This document shows positions 33,655 to 39,993 of a DNA stretch of 39,993 nt, piece after piece (the first letter of the stretch is position 1; every line of letters starts with the position of its first letter). The notes under the pieces were generated by a model. It was given only the letters and a program-made list of their open reading frames with translations. It searched no databases and was not told the DNA's origin. The position numbers and the translations under genes were made by a program. The DNA comes from Minisyncoccota bacterium (lineage in GTDB: Bacteria; Patescibacteriota; Minisyncoccia; Phycocordibacterales; UBA9973). The stretch is taken from positions 1-39,993 of the forward strand of contig JALOQM010000005.1 in NCBI GenBank assembly GCA_025453495.1, in the 5' to 3' direction.

Positions 33655-35080
33655 GAGATATAGGTAGTACTACAGTAAATGTGGTACTACGACCAGGCTC
33701 AGTTGAGACAGTTATTGTACCGAGGAAATCTTTTTTGATAATTTCTTTGGTCGTTGAAAGTCCAAGTCCAAGGCCATGTATCTGAGTTTTTGTCGTAAAG
33801 AATGGGGTAAATATCTTATCTTTGATGCGGGAATCAATCCCACCTCCAGTATCTGAAATAGCAAACGTGACAAATCTATCATTCTTGGTAAGTGAGATAG
33901 TGATCTGTTTTTCACCTTCTGTTTTTTCCTCGATTGCATCAATGGCATTTGCGATAAGATTTATGGCTATTTGGTGAAACTTAAGTGGATTGCCATATAC
34001 ATAGATAGTTTCTTCTATGCTTGTATTGAGTGTGATACCTGTGCGCAGTATGCGGTGTTCGAGCATTGCAATCGCTTCATCAAGTTCCTGTTTGACAGGG
34101 AAAGAGGTAAAGATTTCTGGTGTACCCATTTGCTTTCTAATGGATCCAAGAAGTGCTCCCATGCGGCGACTGGCATTGACTGCACGTACGATGTACTGCT
34201 TGGACTGTGCTCCACCATCTAGAGATTTCTCAAAGCTATTGATATTTGCGATAAGCGCGTTGAGTGGATTCATGAGGTCATGAAATATTCCTGATGAAAT
34301 TTTCCCGAATTCAGCGAATCGGTACAATTGCGTAAGCTTCTCATGTTCTGCTGCGCGGAGTGCTTTTGTCCGTTCCTCAACCTTTAGCTCAAGAGAACCT
34401 CTTTCTATTTTGAGTGCGTGTTCACTCTTTCGAGCTCGCACCAAAGACCTTTCGACTTCGCGATTAGAAAGCCAAGAAACAGTCATGATGAGAAAGAGGA
34501 GAATCGAAAACTCAATAGGATCTTCAAGTCCGATTGGTTGGTATTTCCAGGAAAGCATAACGGGAGTGAATCCATGCACTTGCGCCCATCCAATACCGAC
34601 AAGTGTTAGTGCGATAATAGTAGTGAAGAAAAATCCGAATCCAGTACCCACAAGTACGCTTGCGATAATGATTGTAAGTACATACGTAAAACCAGCGAGT
34701 GGTAATTCAACTCCCCATCGGATAGCAGAGTACGTTGCTGAGGTGTAATAGAGTGCAAGTAATATTGCTGTTGCAATTTTAAAATAACCAACTCGTGAAA
34801 GCACAAGTAACAAAATAAACAACACGAGAATACTACTGTACCCTAGAAATGATATGCCTTGATAGGCATTACCGTGTTGAAATGATAGGAATAAGATAAA
34901 AAGATCGAGTATTCCGACAAGTACGACTGATCCGAAGAGAATGATATTGAGTATGAATTCTTGGCGCCTACTATCTTCATCAGATGCTTTCGGTCTAATA
35001 CATCGGCTGTATATAAAATGAATACCACTCAGAACAAGGGTACTCAGTTTTTGAAATAGGGTTCTAGAATCAGTATTCAT
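33608..35080 (-). CDS. Membrane sensor histidine kinase
   Basis: A 490-residue kinase of a two-component system. Five to six membrane helices fill residues 42-205, with no large extracytoplasmic loop, so it probably senses something in or at the membrane. A coiled-coil linker (205-245) leads to the phosphoacceptor motif SSGIFHDLMNPLNAL with His267. The ATPase part has an N box in NLIANAIDAIEE, G1 in SDTGGGIDSRIKDKIF and G2 in HGLGLGLSTTKEIIKK. The OmpR-type regulator gene lies upstream on the same strand, about 215 nt away, and is the likely partner. The C-terminus overlaps a 52-codon ORF. Confidence 0.92.
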   Translation of the reverse strand: MNTDSRTLFQKLSTLVLSGIHFIYSRCIRPKASDEDSRRQEFILNIILFGSVVLVGILDLFILFLSFQHGNAYQGISFLGYSSILVLFILLLVLSRVGYFKIATAILLALYYTSATYSAIRWGVELPLAGFTYVLTIIIASVLVGTGFGFFFTTIIALTLVGIGWAQVHGFTPVMLSWKYQPIGLEDPIEFSILLFLIMTVSWLSNREVERSLVRARKSEHALKIERGSLELKVEERTKALRAAEHEKLTQLYRFAEFGKISSGIFHDLMNPLNALIANINSFEKSLDGGAQSKQYIVRAVNASRRMGALLGSIRKQMGTPEIFTSFPVKQELDEAIAMLEHRILRTGITLNTSIEETIYVYGNPLKFHQIAINLIANAIDAIEEKTEGEKQITISLTKNDRFVTFAISDTGGGIDSRIKDKIFTPFFTTKTQIHGLGLGLSTTKEIIKKDFLGTITVSTEPGRSTTFTVVLPISHEKTKEDPENSISKR

Positions 35081-35094
35081 TTTATTTTATTGGC

Positions 35095-35199
35095 TTATGG
35101 CCACGGTGTGCACTCGTCCTGCGAGAATAACACTATCTTTGTGGTCGTTTTACTTCGCGCATCCGCGTTTGCAACTAGCTGCTGTGCGATAGTGCTCAT
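35095..35199 (-). CDS. Tiny ORF ahead of the histidine kinase (34 aa)
   Basis: An ATG ORF of 34 codons ends 14 nt before the kinase start. It reads MSTIAQQLVANADARSKTTT and ends IVLFSQDECTPWP. Its composition is protein-like and different from the AT-rich spacer around it. An 8-bp inverted repeat (35219-35243) lies just upstream. It could be a leader peptide or a small protein; the evidence is limited to composition and position. Confidence 0.35.
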   Translation of the reverse strand: MSTIAQQLVANADARSKTTTKIVLFSQDECTPWP

Positions 35200-35218
35200 G
35201 TGTATATCTATACTTTGT

Positions 35219-35243
35219 TATAGCCGTTGACTTGTCGGCTATA
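35219..35243. promoter_or_regulatory. Operator-like dyad between regulator and kinase
   Basis: TATAGCCG and CGGCTATA form a perfect 8-bp inverted repeat with a 9-nt spacer. There is no U tract on either side, so a protein-binding dyad is more likely than a terminator. It lies between the regulator stop and the tiny ORF that precedes the kinase. Confidence 0.45.
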
Positions 35244-35294
35244 TTAATCGCAGAAAAAAATAAGTAAAGTAAAGATAAACTTTTTATCAAATTG

Positions 35295-35981
35295 TTAGCG
35301 TTTTAGGTCAATTTTGTATCCACGACCTGGGACGCTATGGATGAGTTTGCGTTTCGTGTTTCGGTCTATTTTTTTGCGGAGATTCAAGATATGCGTTTCG
35401 ATGGTATTTGAAAATGGGTCGGCATTGATGTCCCAGACGTGCTCGGCAATCGCACTTCTTGAGACGACGCGTCCTGAGTTTCGCGCCAGGAATTCAAGCA
35501 GAGCGAACTCTTTTCTGGTGAGGTAGATGGACTCTTTGCCGCGGATCACTTCTTGGCGATCCGAGTCGATGATCAGATTGTCTATGCTCATGCGGGCACT
35601 TTCTCTGATTCTTGGCCGACGAAGTATGGCTTGTATGCGCGCGAGTACTTCCTCAAAGAAGAACGGTTTAGTTATGTAATCGTCAGCGCCATGTGACAAT
35701 CCTTCGATCTTGTACGGAACATCTCCAGTAATGGAAAGCATAACGATTGGTACATGTTTGCGACTCTCGTGCTCTTGCACTCTGATATCTTGGCAAACAA
35801 CGAAACCATTTTTCTTCGGAAGTCCGTAATCAAGTATAACTAGATCATAATCATTGGTTCGTGCTAGATAACTGCCATGTTCTCCGTTTTCTGTTCCATC
35901 AACAGAAAACCCTTTTTCTCTCAAGCCTTTGGTGAGTGATTCAAGAGTGTCTGTGTCGTCTTCGATAATCAAAATTCGCAT
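35295..35981 (-). CDS. OmpR/PhoB-family response regulator
   Basis: A 228-residue DNA-binding response regulator. The receiver domain (1-120) has the acidic pair D8/D9, phosphoacceptor Asp51 in LVILDYGLPKKNGF, Ser83 in IVMLSITGD and Lys105 in DYITKPF. The C-terminal winged helix (about 130-226) contains LTRKEFALLEFLARNSGRVV, SRSAIAEHVWD and IETHILNLRKKID...VPGRGYKI, typical of the OmpR class. It probably pairs with the histidine kinase at 33608. Two exact 15-nt direct repeats upstream (35996, 36078) are candidate self-binding sites. Confidence 0.95.
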   Translation of the reverse strand: MRILIIEDDTDTLESLTKGLREKGFSVDGTENGEHGSYLARTNDYDLVILDYGLPKKNGFVVCQDIRVQEHESRKHVPIVMLSITGDVPYKIEGLSHGADDYITKPFFFEEVLARIQAILRRPRIRESARMSIDNLIIDSDRQEVIRGKESIYLTRKEFALLEFLARNSGRVVSRSAIAEHVWDINADPFSNTIETHILNLRKKIDRNTKRKLIHSVPGRGYKIDLKR

Positions 35982-35995
35982 AAATGATGTATATC

Positions 35996-36092
35996 ACTGT
36001 ATTGTAATAATTACTTTTGATTTCCTAATTATTTAGAGTATTTTTCTACAACATTATACTAAATTAGAAAAGTATGGACTGTATTGTAATAA
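35996..36092. repeat. Two 15-nt direct repeats upstream of the response regulator
   Basis: ACTGTATTGTAATAA occurs exactly at 35996-36010 and at 36078-36092, an 82-bp period close to eight helical turns. The repeats flank AT-rich DNA between the divergently oriented regulator and RadC-like genes. The intergenic span 35982-36274 holds no gene. Confidence 0.7.
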
Positions 36093-36274
36093 AGAAGAGA
36101 GAACTGTAAATAAAAAAAAGATAAAGAAAAAATAAATCCACACTTTTCTTTTTGCTTTGTTAACTTTTCATAATGAAATACTTTTCTCATGATAACTATG
36201 TATACACTGCGAGACAATGATCTTTTTCTTAATACTTCAAATGAAGGAAAAAACGTGTTCTAAAGATTCAGGAC

Positions 36275-36808
36275 TTGCCGAAAGAGTCAAAGCCTCGTGA
36301 ACGCACACTTGCTGGAGCAACAAATCCTACTCAGTTTGTAAAAGAACTTGATATCCTAGTCGGCAAAGCACTACAGTTTGTGGCATGCACAGAACTTGGT
36401 CGAAGATTCTTCAAAACACGTCAGGGTGGACTACTGGTTGTGCGCACAGCAAAAGATGCATATCGGTATTTCAAAGATGTGGAATCGCTCCCGAAAGAGC
36501 ATTTGTGTGGCATCTGTATTGATAGACACTATAGGGTTGTTCATGATGAGGTGATCTCGATTAGTACAATCAATACTAATATCATTCACCCGAGAGAGGT
36601 GTTTAAGCCTGCTATGGAGTATGGGGCTGCTGCTGTGGTGCTTGCGCATAACCACCCATCGGGTATTACCAAACCAAGTCAGGCAGATATAGATGGTACG
36701 CGTCAACTTGTCGAGGTCGGTAAAATGCTTGGCATAAATTTGATCAATCACATCATTATCGACAAGGATTCTTTTGTAGGTTTTAATATTGATTATTCAT
36801 CAGAATAA
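36275..36808 (+). CDS. RadC-like JAB-domain protein lacking the HhH region
   Basis: A JAB/MPN-fold protein of the RadC (UPF0758) group, probably metal-binding. Its core is the family pattern STINTNIIHPREVFKPAMEY, AVVLAHNHPSG (near 120-130) and SQADIDGTRQLVEVGKMLGI, LINHIIIDKDSF. The region that normally carries a helix-hairpin-helix domain is replaced by about 40 helical residues (FVKELDILVGKALQFVACTE). The start is uncertain: the track uses TTG 36275, yet the in-frame codons just upstream read LKIQDL, which matches the usual RadC opening IKDLP. An ATT at 36266 or a frame problem is possible. Confidence 0.8.
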   Translation: MPKESKPRERTLAGATNPTQFVKELDILVGKALQFVACTELGRRFFKTRQGGLLVVRTAKDAYRYFKDVESLPKEHLCGICIDRHYRVVHDEVISISTINTNIIHPREVFKPAMEYGAAAVVLAHNHPSGITKPSQADIDGTRQLVEVGKMLGINLINHIIIDKDSFVGFNIDYSSE

Positions 36809-36882
36809 AAACATGCGTTTACTATACTATATTCCTTCATGTGGATATATCACTACCGTGGCTTGTATTACAGTGCCTTACT

Positions 36883-36911
36883 TTTAAAATAGCGGCAGTG
36901 TGTACTATACT
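36883..36911 (+). promoter_or_regulatory. Candidate promoter of the TraG-like ATPase (leaderless arrangement)
   Basis: TTTAAA (36883-36888), a 17-nt spacer and a good -10 TATACT (36906-36911) precede the ATG by 8 nt, the same distance as in proS and rpsB. Confidence 0.5.
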
Positions 36912-36919
36912 GATAGTAA

Positions 36920-38881
36920 ATGAATTCTGAAGATACAGTAACTTATTTTGGCGCGGCCGATTATCGTGGCAAAAAAACTAAATTTGGCATCAAAGCCAAG
37001 GATCGAGCTCGCCATGTGTATGTCATCGGTAAGACTGGTATGGGTAAGTCGACCCTACTTGAAAACATGGCCGTACAAGATATTTTGAGCGGGGAAGGCA
37101 TGGCATTTATTGATCCACACGGTGGCACGGCCGATAAACTACTCGAATATATCCCTGAAGAGCGCATCAAAGACGTTGTCTATTTCGCGCCATTTGATCT
37201 TGAGAATCCAGTCTCATTTAATGTGCTTGAAGATATCGGCTTTGACAAGCGTCATCTCGTTGCAAGTGGTCTCATGAGTACTTTTAAGAAAATCTGGGTT
37301 GATGCCTGGAGTGCTCGCATGGAGTACATATTGAACAACACACTTCTCGCATTACTTGAATATCCAAACTCGACGCTGCTTGGTGTCAACCGCATGCTTG
37401 CAGAAAAAGACTTCAGAAATGCTGTTGTTGCAAATGTGAAAGATCCTTCAGTGAAGTCATTTTGGACCGAAGAATTCGCAAAGTTCTCCGCAAGTTATAT
37501 GCAAGAAGCAGGCGCTGCGATTCAAAATAAGATTGGACAATTCACTGCCAATCCAATTATTAGAAATATCATCGGCCAACCCAAGTCGAGTTTTGATATT
37601 CGTAAACTCATGGATGAGAAGAAAATTCTCATCATGAACCTCTCTAAAGGACAGATTGGTGAACAGAATGCATCACTTTTGGGCGGTATGCTTATCACGA
37701 AGATTTATCTTGCTGCCATGTCACGCGCTGACATGAGCGGATTTGAACTTAAAAAACTTCCGAATTTTTACTTTTACGTCGACGAATTTCAGTCGTTTGC
37801 AAATGCGACCTTTGCAGACATTTTGTCAGAAGCGAGAAAATATAAACTCAATCTGACGATCGCGCATCAATATATCGAGCAAATGGAGGAAGAAGTGCGC
37901 GATGCGGTGTTTGGGAACGTCGGTACCACTATTGCTTTTCGCGTTGGTCCTTTTGACGCTGAAGTGCTTGAGAAAATTTTTGCGCCGACCTTTTCACGTG
38001 AAGACCTCGTGAATATCAGTAAGTACCAGATCTATTTGACGCTTATGGTGGACGGGATTGGCTCACGACCTTTCTCAGCAGCGACGCTTGATGCTATACC
38101 TCTTCGTGAAGATTCCAACAAAGAACGAGTAATCCGAAGCTCACAAGAATTATTTGGTCGGCCAAGGAAGATAGTTGAAGAAGAAATCAATGCATGGTTT
38201 GCGCCAATCACACCGCCACAGCGCCCTCGTCCGCAAGGAGAAGGAGAAGGAAACACTGGGCGTCCGCGCTCATTTATCGAAGAAAGGGCACCACGTTCTG
38301 CTGATCGATTTGAAAAGCCACGACCTGAATATAATCGTGATGGACCATCTCGCCCGCGTCCTGCTGGAGATGGAGAAGTACATACTCGTCAGCCACGCCC
38401 TCATTCATTTACCGAAGATAGACCACAGAGACTACAACACCAGAAGGCGGAAGAAAAGAAGCCGTTTGCAAGTCTCAAAGACATGCTTGCTATGCTTGAG
38501 AGTGGTGAAGTGAAAGAAGTCAAAGAAGTACCTTCTATTCCTCCGCAAACACATCCACCAAGATCTCCTGTGCCGACACGATCTGAGAATAGTCGTCCTA
38601 TGAGACACCCACAACATGAGCGATCAGCCACACGAGCACCAGTGCAGTCAACTCCTCGTACAATTCCACTTTCGTCATTGAAACAACCACCAGTACAATC
38701 ACAAAATCTCTCTGCACTCAGAGACGTACTTGCATCAGTGACAAAGGCAACCGAAGCTCCTGTTTCAACACCCGCGCCTCTTCCAAAACAACAAGAAGTA
38801 CCTAGATCTGCTACCGTTCCTTCGATACAACAGCAAAGAAAAGAAGTCTCGGAAGATGTCCTTCGAAAGATTTTGGAGTAG
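36920..38881 (+). CDS. TraG/VirD4-type (type IV secretion coupling) ATPase with disordered tail
   Basis: A 653-residue protein of the HerA/TraG ATPase group, which moves DNA or protein substrates. Walker A is VIGKTGMGKSTL (near 35-46) and Walker B FYFYVDEFQSF (near 284-294). A typical LTIAHQYIEQM and the arginine-containing TTIAFRVGPFDAE follow. The usual N-terminal membrane helices of coupling proteins are absent, so it must be recruited to the membrane or act in the cytoplasm. From about 410 to the end it is Pro/Arg/Glu-rich and disordered, with three short similar helices: SLKDMLAMLE, ALRDVLASV and SEDVLRKILE. No relaxase or other conjugation gene is visible, so transfer is not implied. 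Confidence 0.85.
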   Translation: MNSEDTVTYFGAADYRGKKTKFGIKAKDRARHVYVIGKTGMGKSTLLENMAVQDILSGEGMAFIDPHGGTADKLLEYIPEERIKDVVYFAPFDLENPVSFNVLEDIGFDKRHLVASGLMSTFKKIWVDAWSARMEYILNNTLLALLEYPNSTLLGVNRMLAEKDFRNAVVANVKDPSVKSFWTEEFAKFSASYMQEAGAAIQNKIGQFTANPIIRNIIGQPKSSFDIRKLMDEKKILIMNLSKGQIGEQNASLLGGMLITKIYLAAMSRADMSGFELKKLPNFYFYVDEFQSFANATFADILSEARKYKLNLTIAHQYIEQMEEEVRDAVFGNVGTTIAFRVGPFDAEVLEKIFAPTFSREDLVNISKYQIYLTLMVDGIGSRPFSAATLDAIPLREDSNKERVIRSSQELFGRPRKIVEEEINAWFAPITPPQRPRPQGEGEGNTGRPRSFIEERAPRSADRFEKPRPEYNRDGPSRPRPAGDGEVHTRQPRPHSFTEDRPQRLQHQKAEEKKPFASLKDMLAMLESGEVKEVKEVPSIPPQTHPPRSPVPTRSENSRPMRHPQHERSATRAPVQSTPRTIPLSSLKQPPVQSQNLSALRDVLASVTKATEAPVSTPAPLPKQQEVPRSATVPSIQQQRKEVSEDVLRKILE

Positions 38882-38936
38882 TGATCTTTTGGTTAGCTAT
38901 ATTTTAAATTTCTTTTATTCTTAATCTGTTACATTT

Positions 38937-38970
38937 CGGCATATGAAACATATATGCCGTTTTGTTTTTT
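38937..38970 (+). terminator. Terminator-like hairpin overlapping the next start codon
   Basis: CGGCATAT (38937-38944) and ATATGCCG (38952-38959) form a perfect 8-bp stem with a 7-nt loop, followed by TTTTGTTTTTTG. The ATG of the exported protein (38943-38945) is at the top of the left arm. It may end the ATPase transcript and also mask or control translation of the next gene. Confidence 0.5.
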
Positions 38971-39993
38971 GTATGCTGCTTATATTGTGTGCTCACAGTA
39001 CTAGCGCATACTCGCAAGTACTTGTCAGTGAAGTCATGTATGACCTACCAGGGTCAGACAGTAAACGTGAATGGATAGAAGTATACAATAGTGGTGATAC
39101 AACACTCGACTTTACGAAATGGAAGCTTTTTAAAAAAGAGACTAATCACGGCATCAAGCAATTCAAGGGCAGTACTGTGCTCTCTCCTGGTGAGTTTGCA
39201 GTTATAGCAGCAAATGGTGAGCAGTTTATGATTGAGTATCCTCAATACGCAGGTATTCTTTTTACAAGCAGTTTTTCACTTTCTAATGACGGGGGAATTA
39301 TCGGGCTAAAGGATAGTAGTCTCAATATCGTCCATCAAGTCTCCTATGAGAGTACAGCCGGTGCATCAGGTGACGGTACTAGTCTCCAGAAATTACATGA
39401 CACATGGAGTGTGGCACCACCGACGCCTGGCCGGACAAATGAACCTGCATTAGCAAAAGATACTGCTTCAGTAACTTCTCCAGAAGTATTGAACGGAATT
39501 ATTTCAGTTGCCGGTGATCCTATTGCTGGTGAGGTGCTTACATTTACAGCTAATGTACAACATACTGTCGGAGATAAGTGTGTTTGGAATTTCGGAGATG
39601 GTACAACGGTACTAGGTACTCTAGATGCTCAAACAGAGCATATCTTTGATTTTGCCGGTACCTATGCTGTTGTTGTTGAATGCGGTGACAAAGCTCCGGT
39701 TTCACCATATGCACGTCTTGTGATTACTATTACTGAAAGAAGGGCGCTCACAGAGACGATTACAACACCCATACACAACACTGCTTCTGTAGCAGAAGTA
39801 CGATCTCTCGATAGTAGTGATCTGATAACACCGGTGGTAGTTACAGAAGGAGAAATCAATAACACCATGTCCGAGAGTTCAAGTGTTTCGCAGACTACTA
39901 CGGCTATTAATGCAAATACTCCACTTTGGTCATGGCTTCTTGGATTAGCGGGATTTGTGGTACTCGCTGTGATTGCGCTTCGGTTGTTTGGCA
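38943..39993 (+). CDS. Exported lamin-tail (LTD) and PKD-domain protein, 3' end beyond window
   Basis: Open from ATG 38943 to the window end (350 codons, no stop), so it is absent from the ORF track. The N-terminus is a signal peptide (MKHICRFVFCMLLILCAHSTSAYS). A lamin-tail domain covers about 25-160: VLVSEVMYDLPG, EWIEVYNSGDTTLDFTKWKL, LSPGEFAVIAANGEQF and SLSNDGGIIGLKDSS are its recurrent blocks. A PKD-like domain follows (about 185-265, with WNFGDGTT and FDFAGTYAVVVECGD). A Ser/Thr-rich stalk leads to a membrane helix, LWSWLLGLAGFVVLAVIALRLF (about 328-349). It is probably a surface protein held by its C-terminal helix. Confidence 0.85.
   Translation, partial: MKHICRFVFCMLLILCAHSTSAYSQVLVSEVMYDLPGSDSKREWIEVYNSGDTTLDFTKWKLFKKETNHGIKQFKGSTVLSPGEFAVIAANGEQFMIEYPQYAGILFTSSFSLSNDGGIIGLKDSSLNIVHQVSYESTAGASGDGTSLQKLHDTWSVAPPTPGRTNEPALAKDTASVTSPEVLNGIISVAGDPIAGEVLTFTANVQHTVGDKCVWNFGDGTTVLGTLDAQTEHIFDFAGTYAVVVECGDKAPVSPYARLVITITERRALTETITTPIHNTASVAEVRSLDSSDLITPVVVTEGEINNTMSESSSVSQTTTAINANTPLWSWLLGLAGFVVLAVIALRLFG

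Noticed and set aside
1-39993. CRISPR arrays, cas genes, transposases or insertion sequences
   Set aside because: No regularly spaced direct repeats and no recognisable Cas or transposase motifs were found on either strand.
1-39993. UGA recoding as in some CPR lineages (code 25)
   Set aside because: Conserved genes end normally, UGA serves as a stop in coupled ATGA junctions, and no conserved glycine position is written TGA in the genes examined.

Overview
The window is about 40 kb of a compact bacterial genome of roughly 43% GC, most probably from the Candidate Phyla Radiation (Patescibacteria, Parcubacteria-like). This rests on pared-down versions of universal proteins (UvrC without its HhH tail, ProRS without the editing insertion, RadC without its HhH part), rpoBC not preceded by rplJL, very short spacers, several promoters that would give almost leaderless mRNAs, and many small AT-rich genes with no recognisable family. 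Standard stop usage is seen, with no sign of UGA recoding. A finer taxonomic placement cannot be made from sequence reading alone.

Layout. 1-583: end of an unknown gene, a 42-nt perfect palindrome, and a leader region with a terminator-like hairpin just ahead of rpoB. 584-10630: information-processing block rpoB, rpoC, dnaG, rpoD. 10676-10964: a 57-codon gene with its own promoter and terminator. 11204-15141: GT2 glycosyltransferase, membrane-anchored thioredoxin-like protein, and a membrane-anchored Clp-like double AAA+ ATPase. 15296-17492 (minus strand): rpsB, tsf, a small membrane protein, tRNA-Thr. 17763-20884: proS, mreB, mreC. 20994-24919: tgt, a DUF1653 protein, a candidate structured RNA, uvrB. 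25013-27175: an AT-rich insert of unknown genes that ends in a decayed copy of the uvrB 3' part. 27405-31916: uvrA, a small unknown gene, uvrC. 31995-32206: tRNA-Ala with a degenerate 5'-half copy in front. 32329-32720: a hairpin-rich minus-strand element containing a 17-nt identity to the universal 16S rRNA 1390-1407 segment. 32825-35981 (minus): OmpR-type response regulator, histidine kinase and four small ORFs. 36275-39993: RadC-like JAB protein, a TraG/VirD4-type ATPase with a long disordered tail, and the start of an exported lamin-tail/PKD protein that runs off the window.

Working together: the transcription core (beta, beta', sigma, plus primase) and a translation set (S2, EF-Ts, ProRS, Tgt, two tRNAs) lie beside cell-shape genes (mreBC). 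All three Uvr excision-repair genes occur within 9.1 kb, although not contiguously. The right side is more accessory: a two-component system with its own small genes, a DNA-transfer-type ATPase and a secreted adhesin-like protein.

The points most worth a second look are the AAA+ protein that appears to lack both pore loops, the two candidate structured RNAs, the displaced uvrB fragment bordering the AT-rich insert, the recurrent -10/8 nt/ATG (leaderless) arrangement, natural substitutions in the rifampicin pocket of RpoB, and the small ORFs packed around the histidine kinase. All assignments come from reading the sequence and recalling family features; no database search was run.
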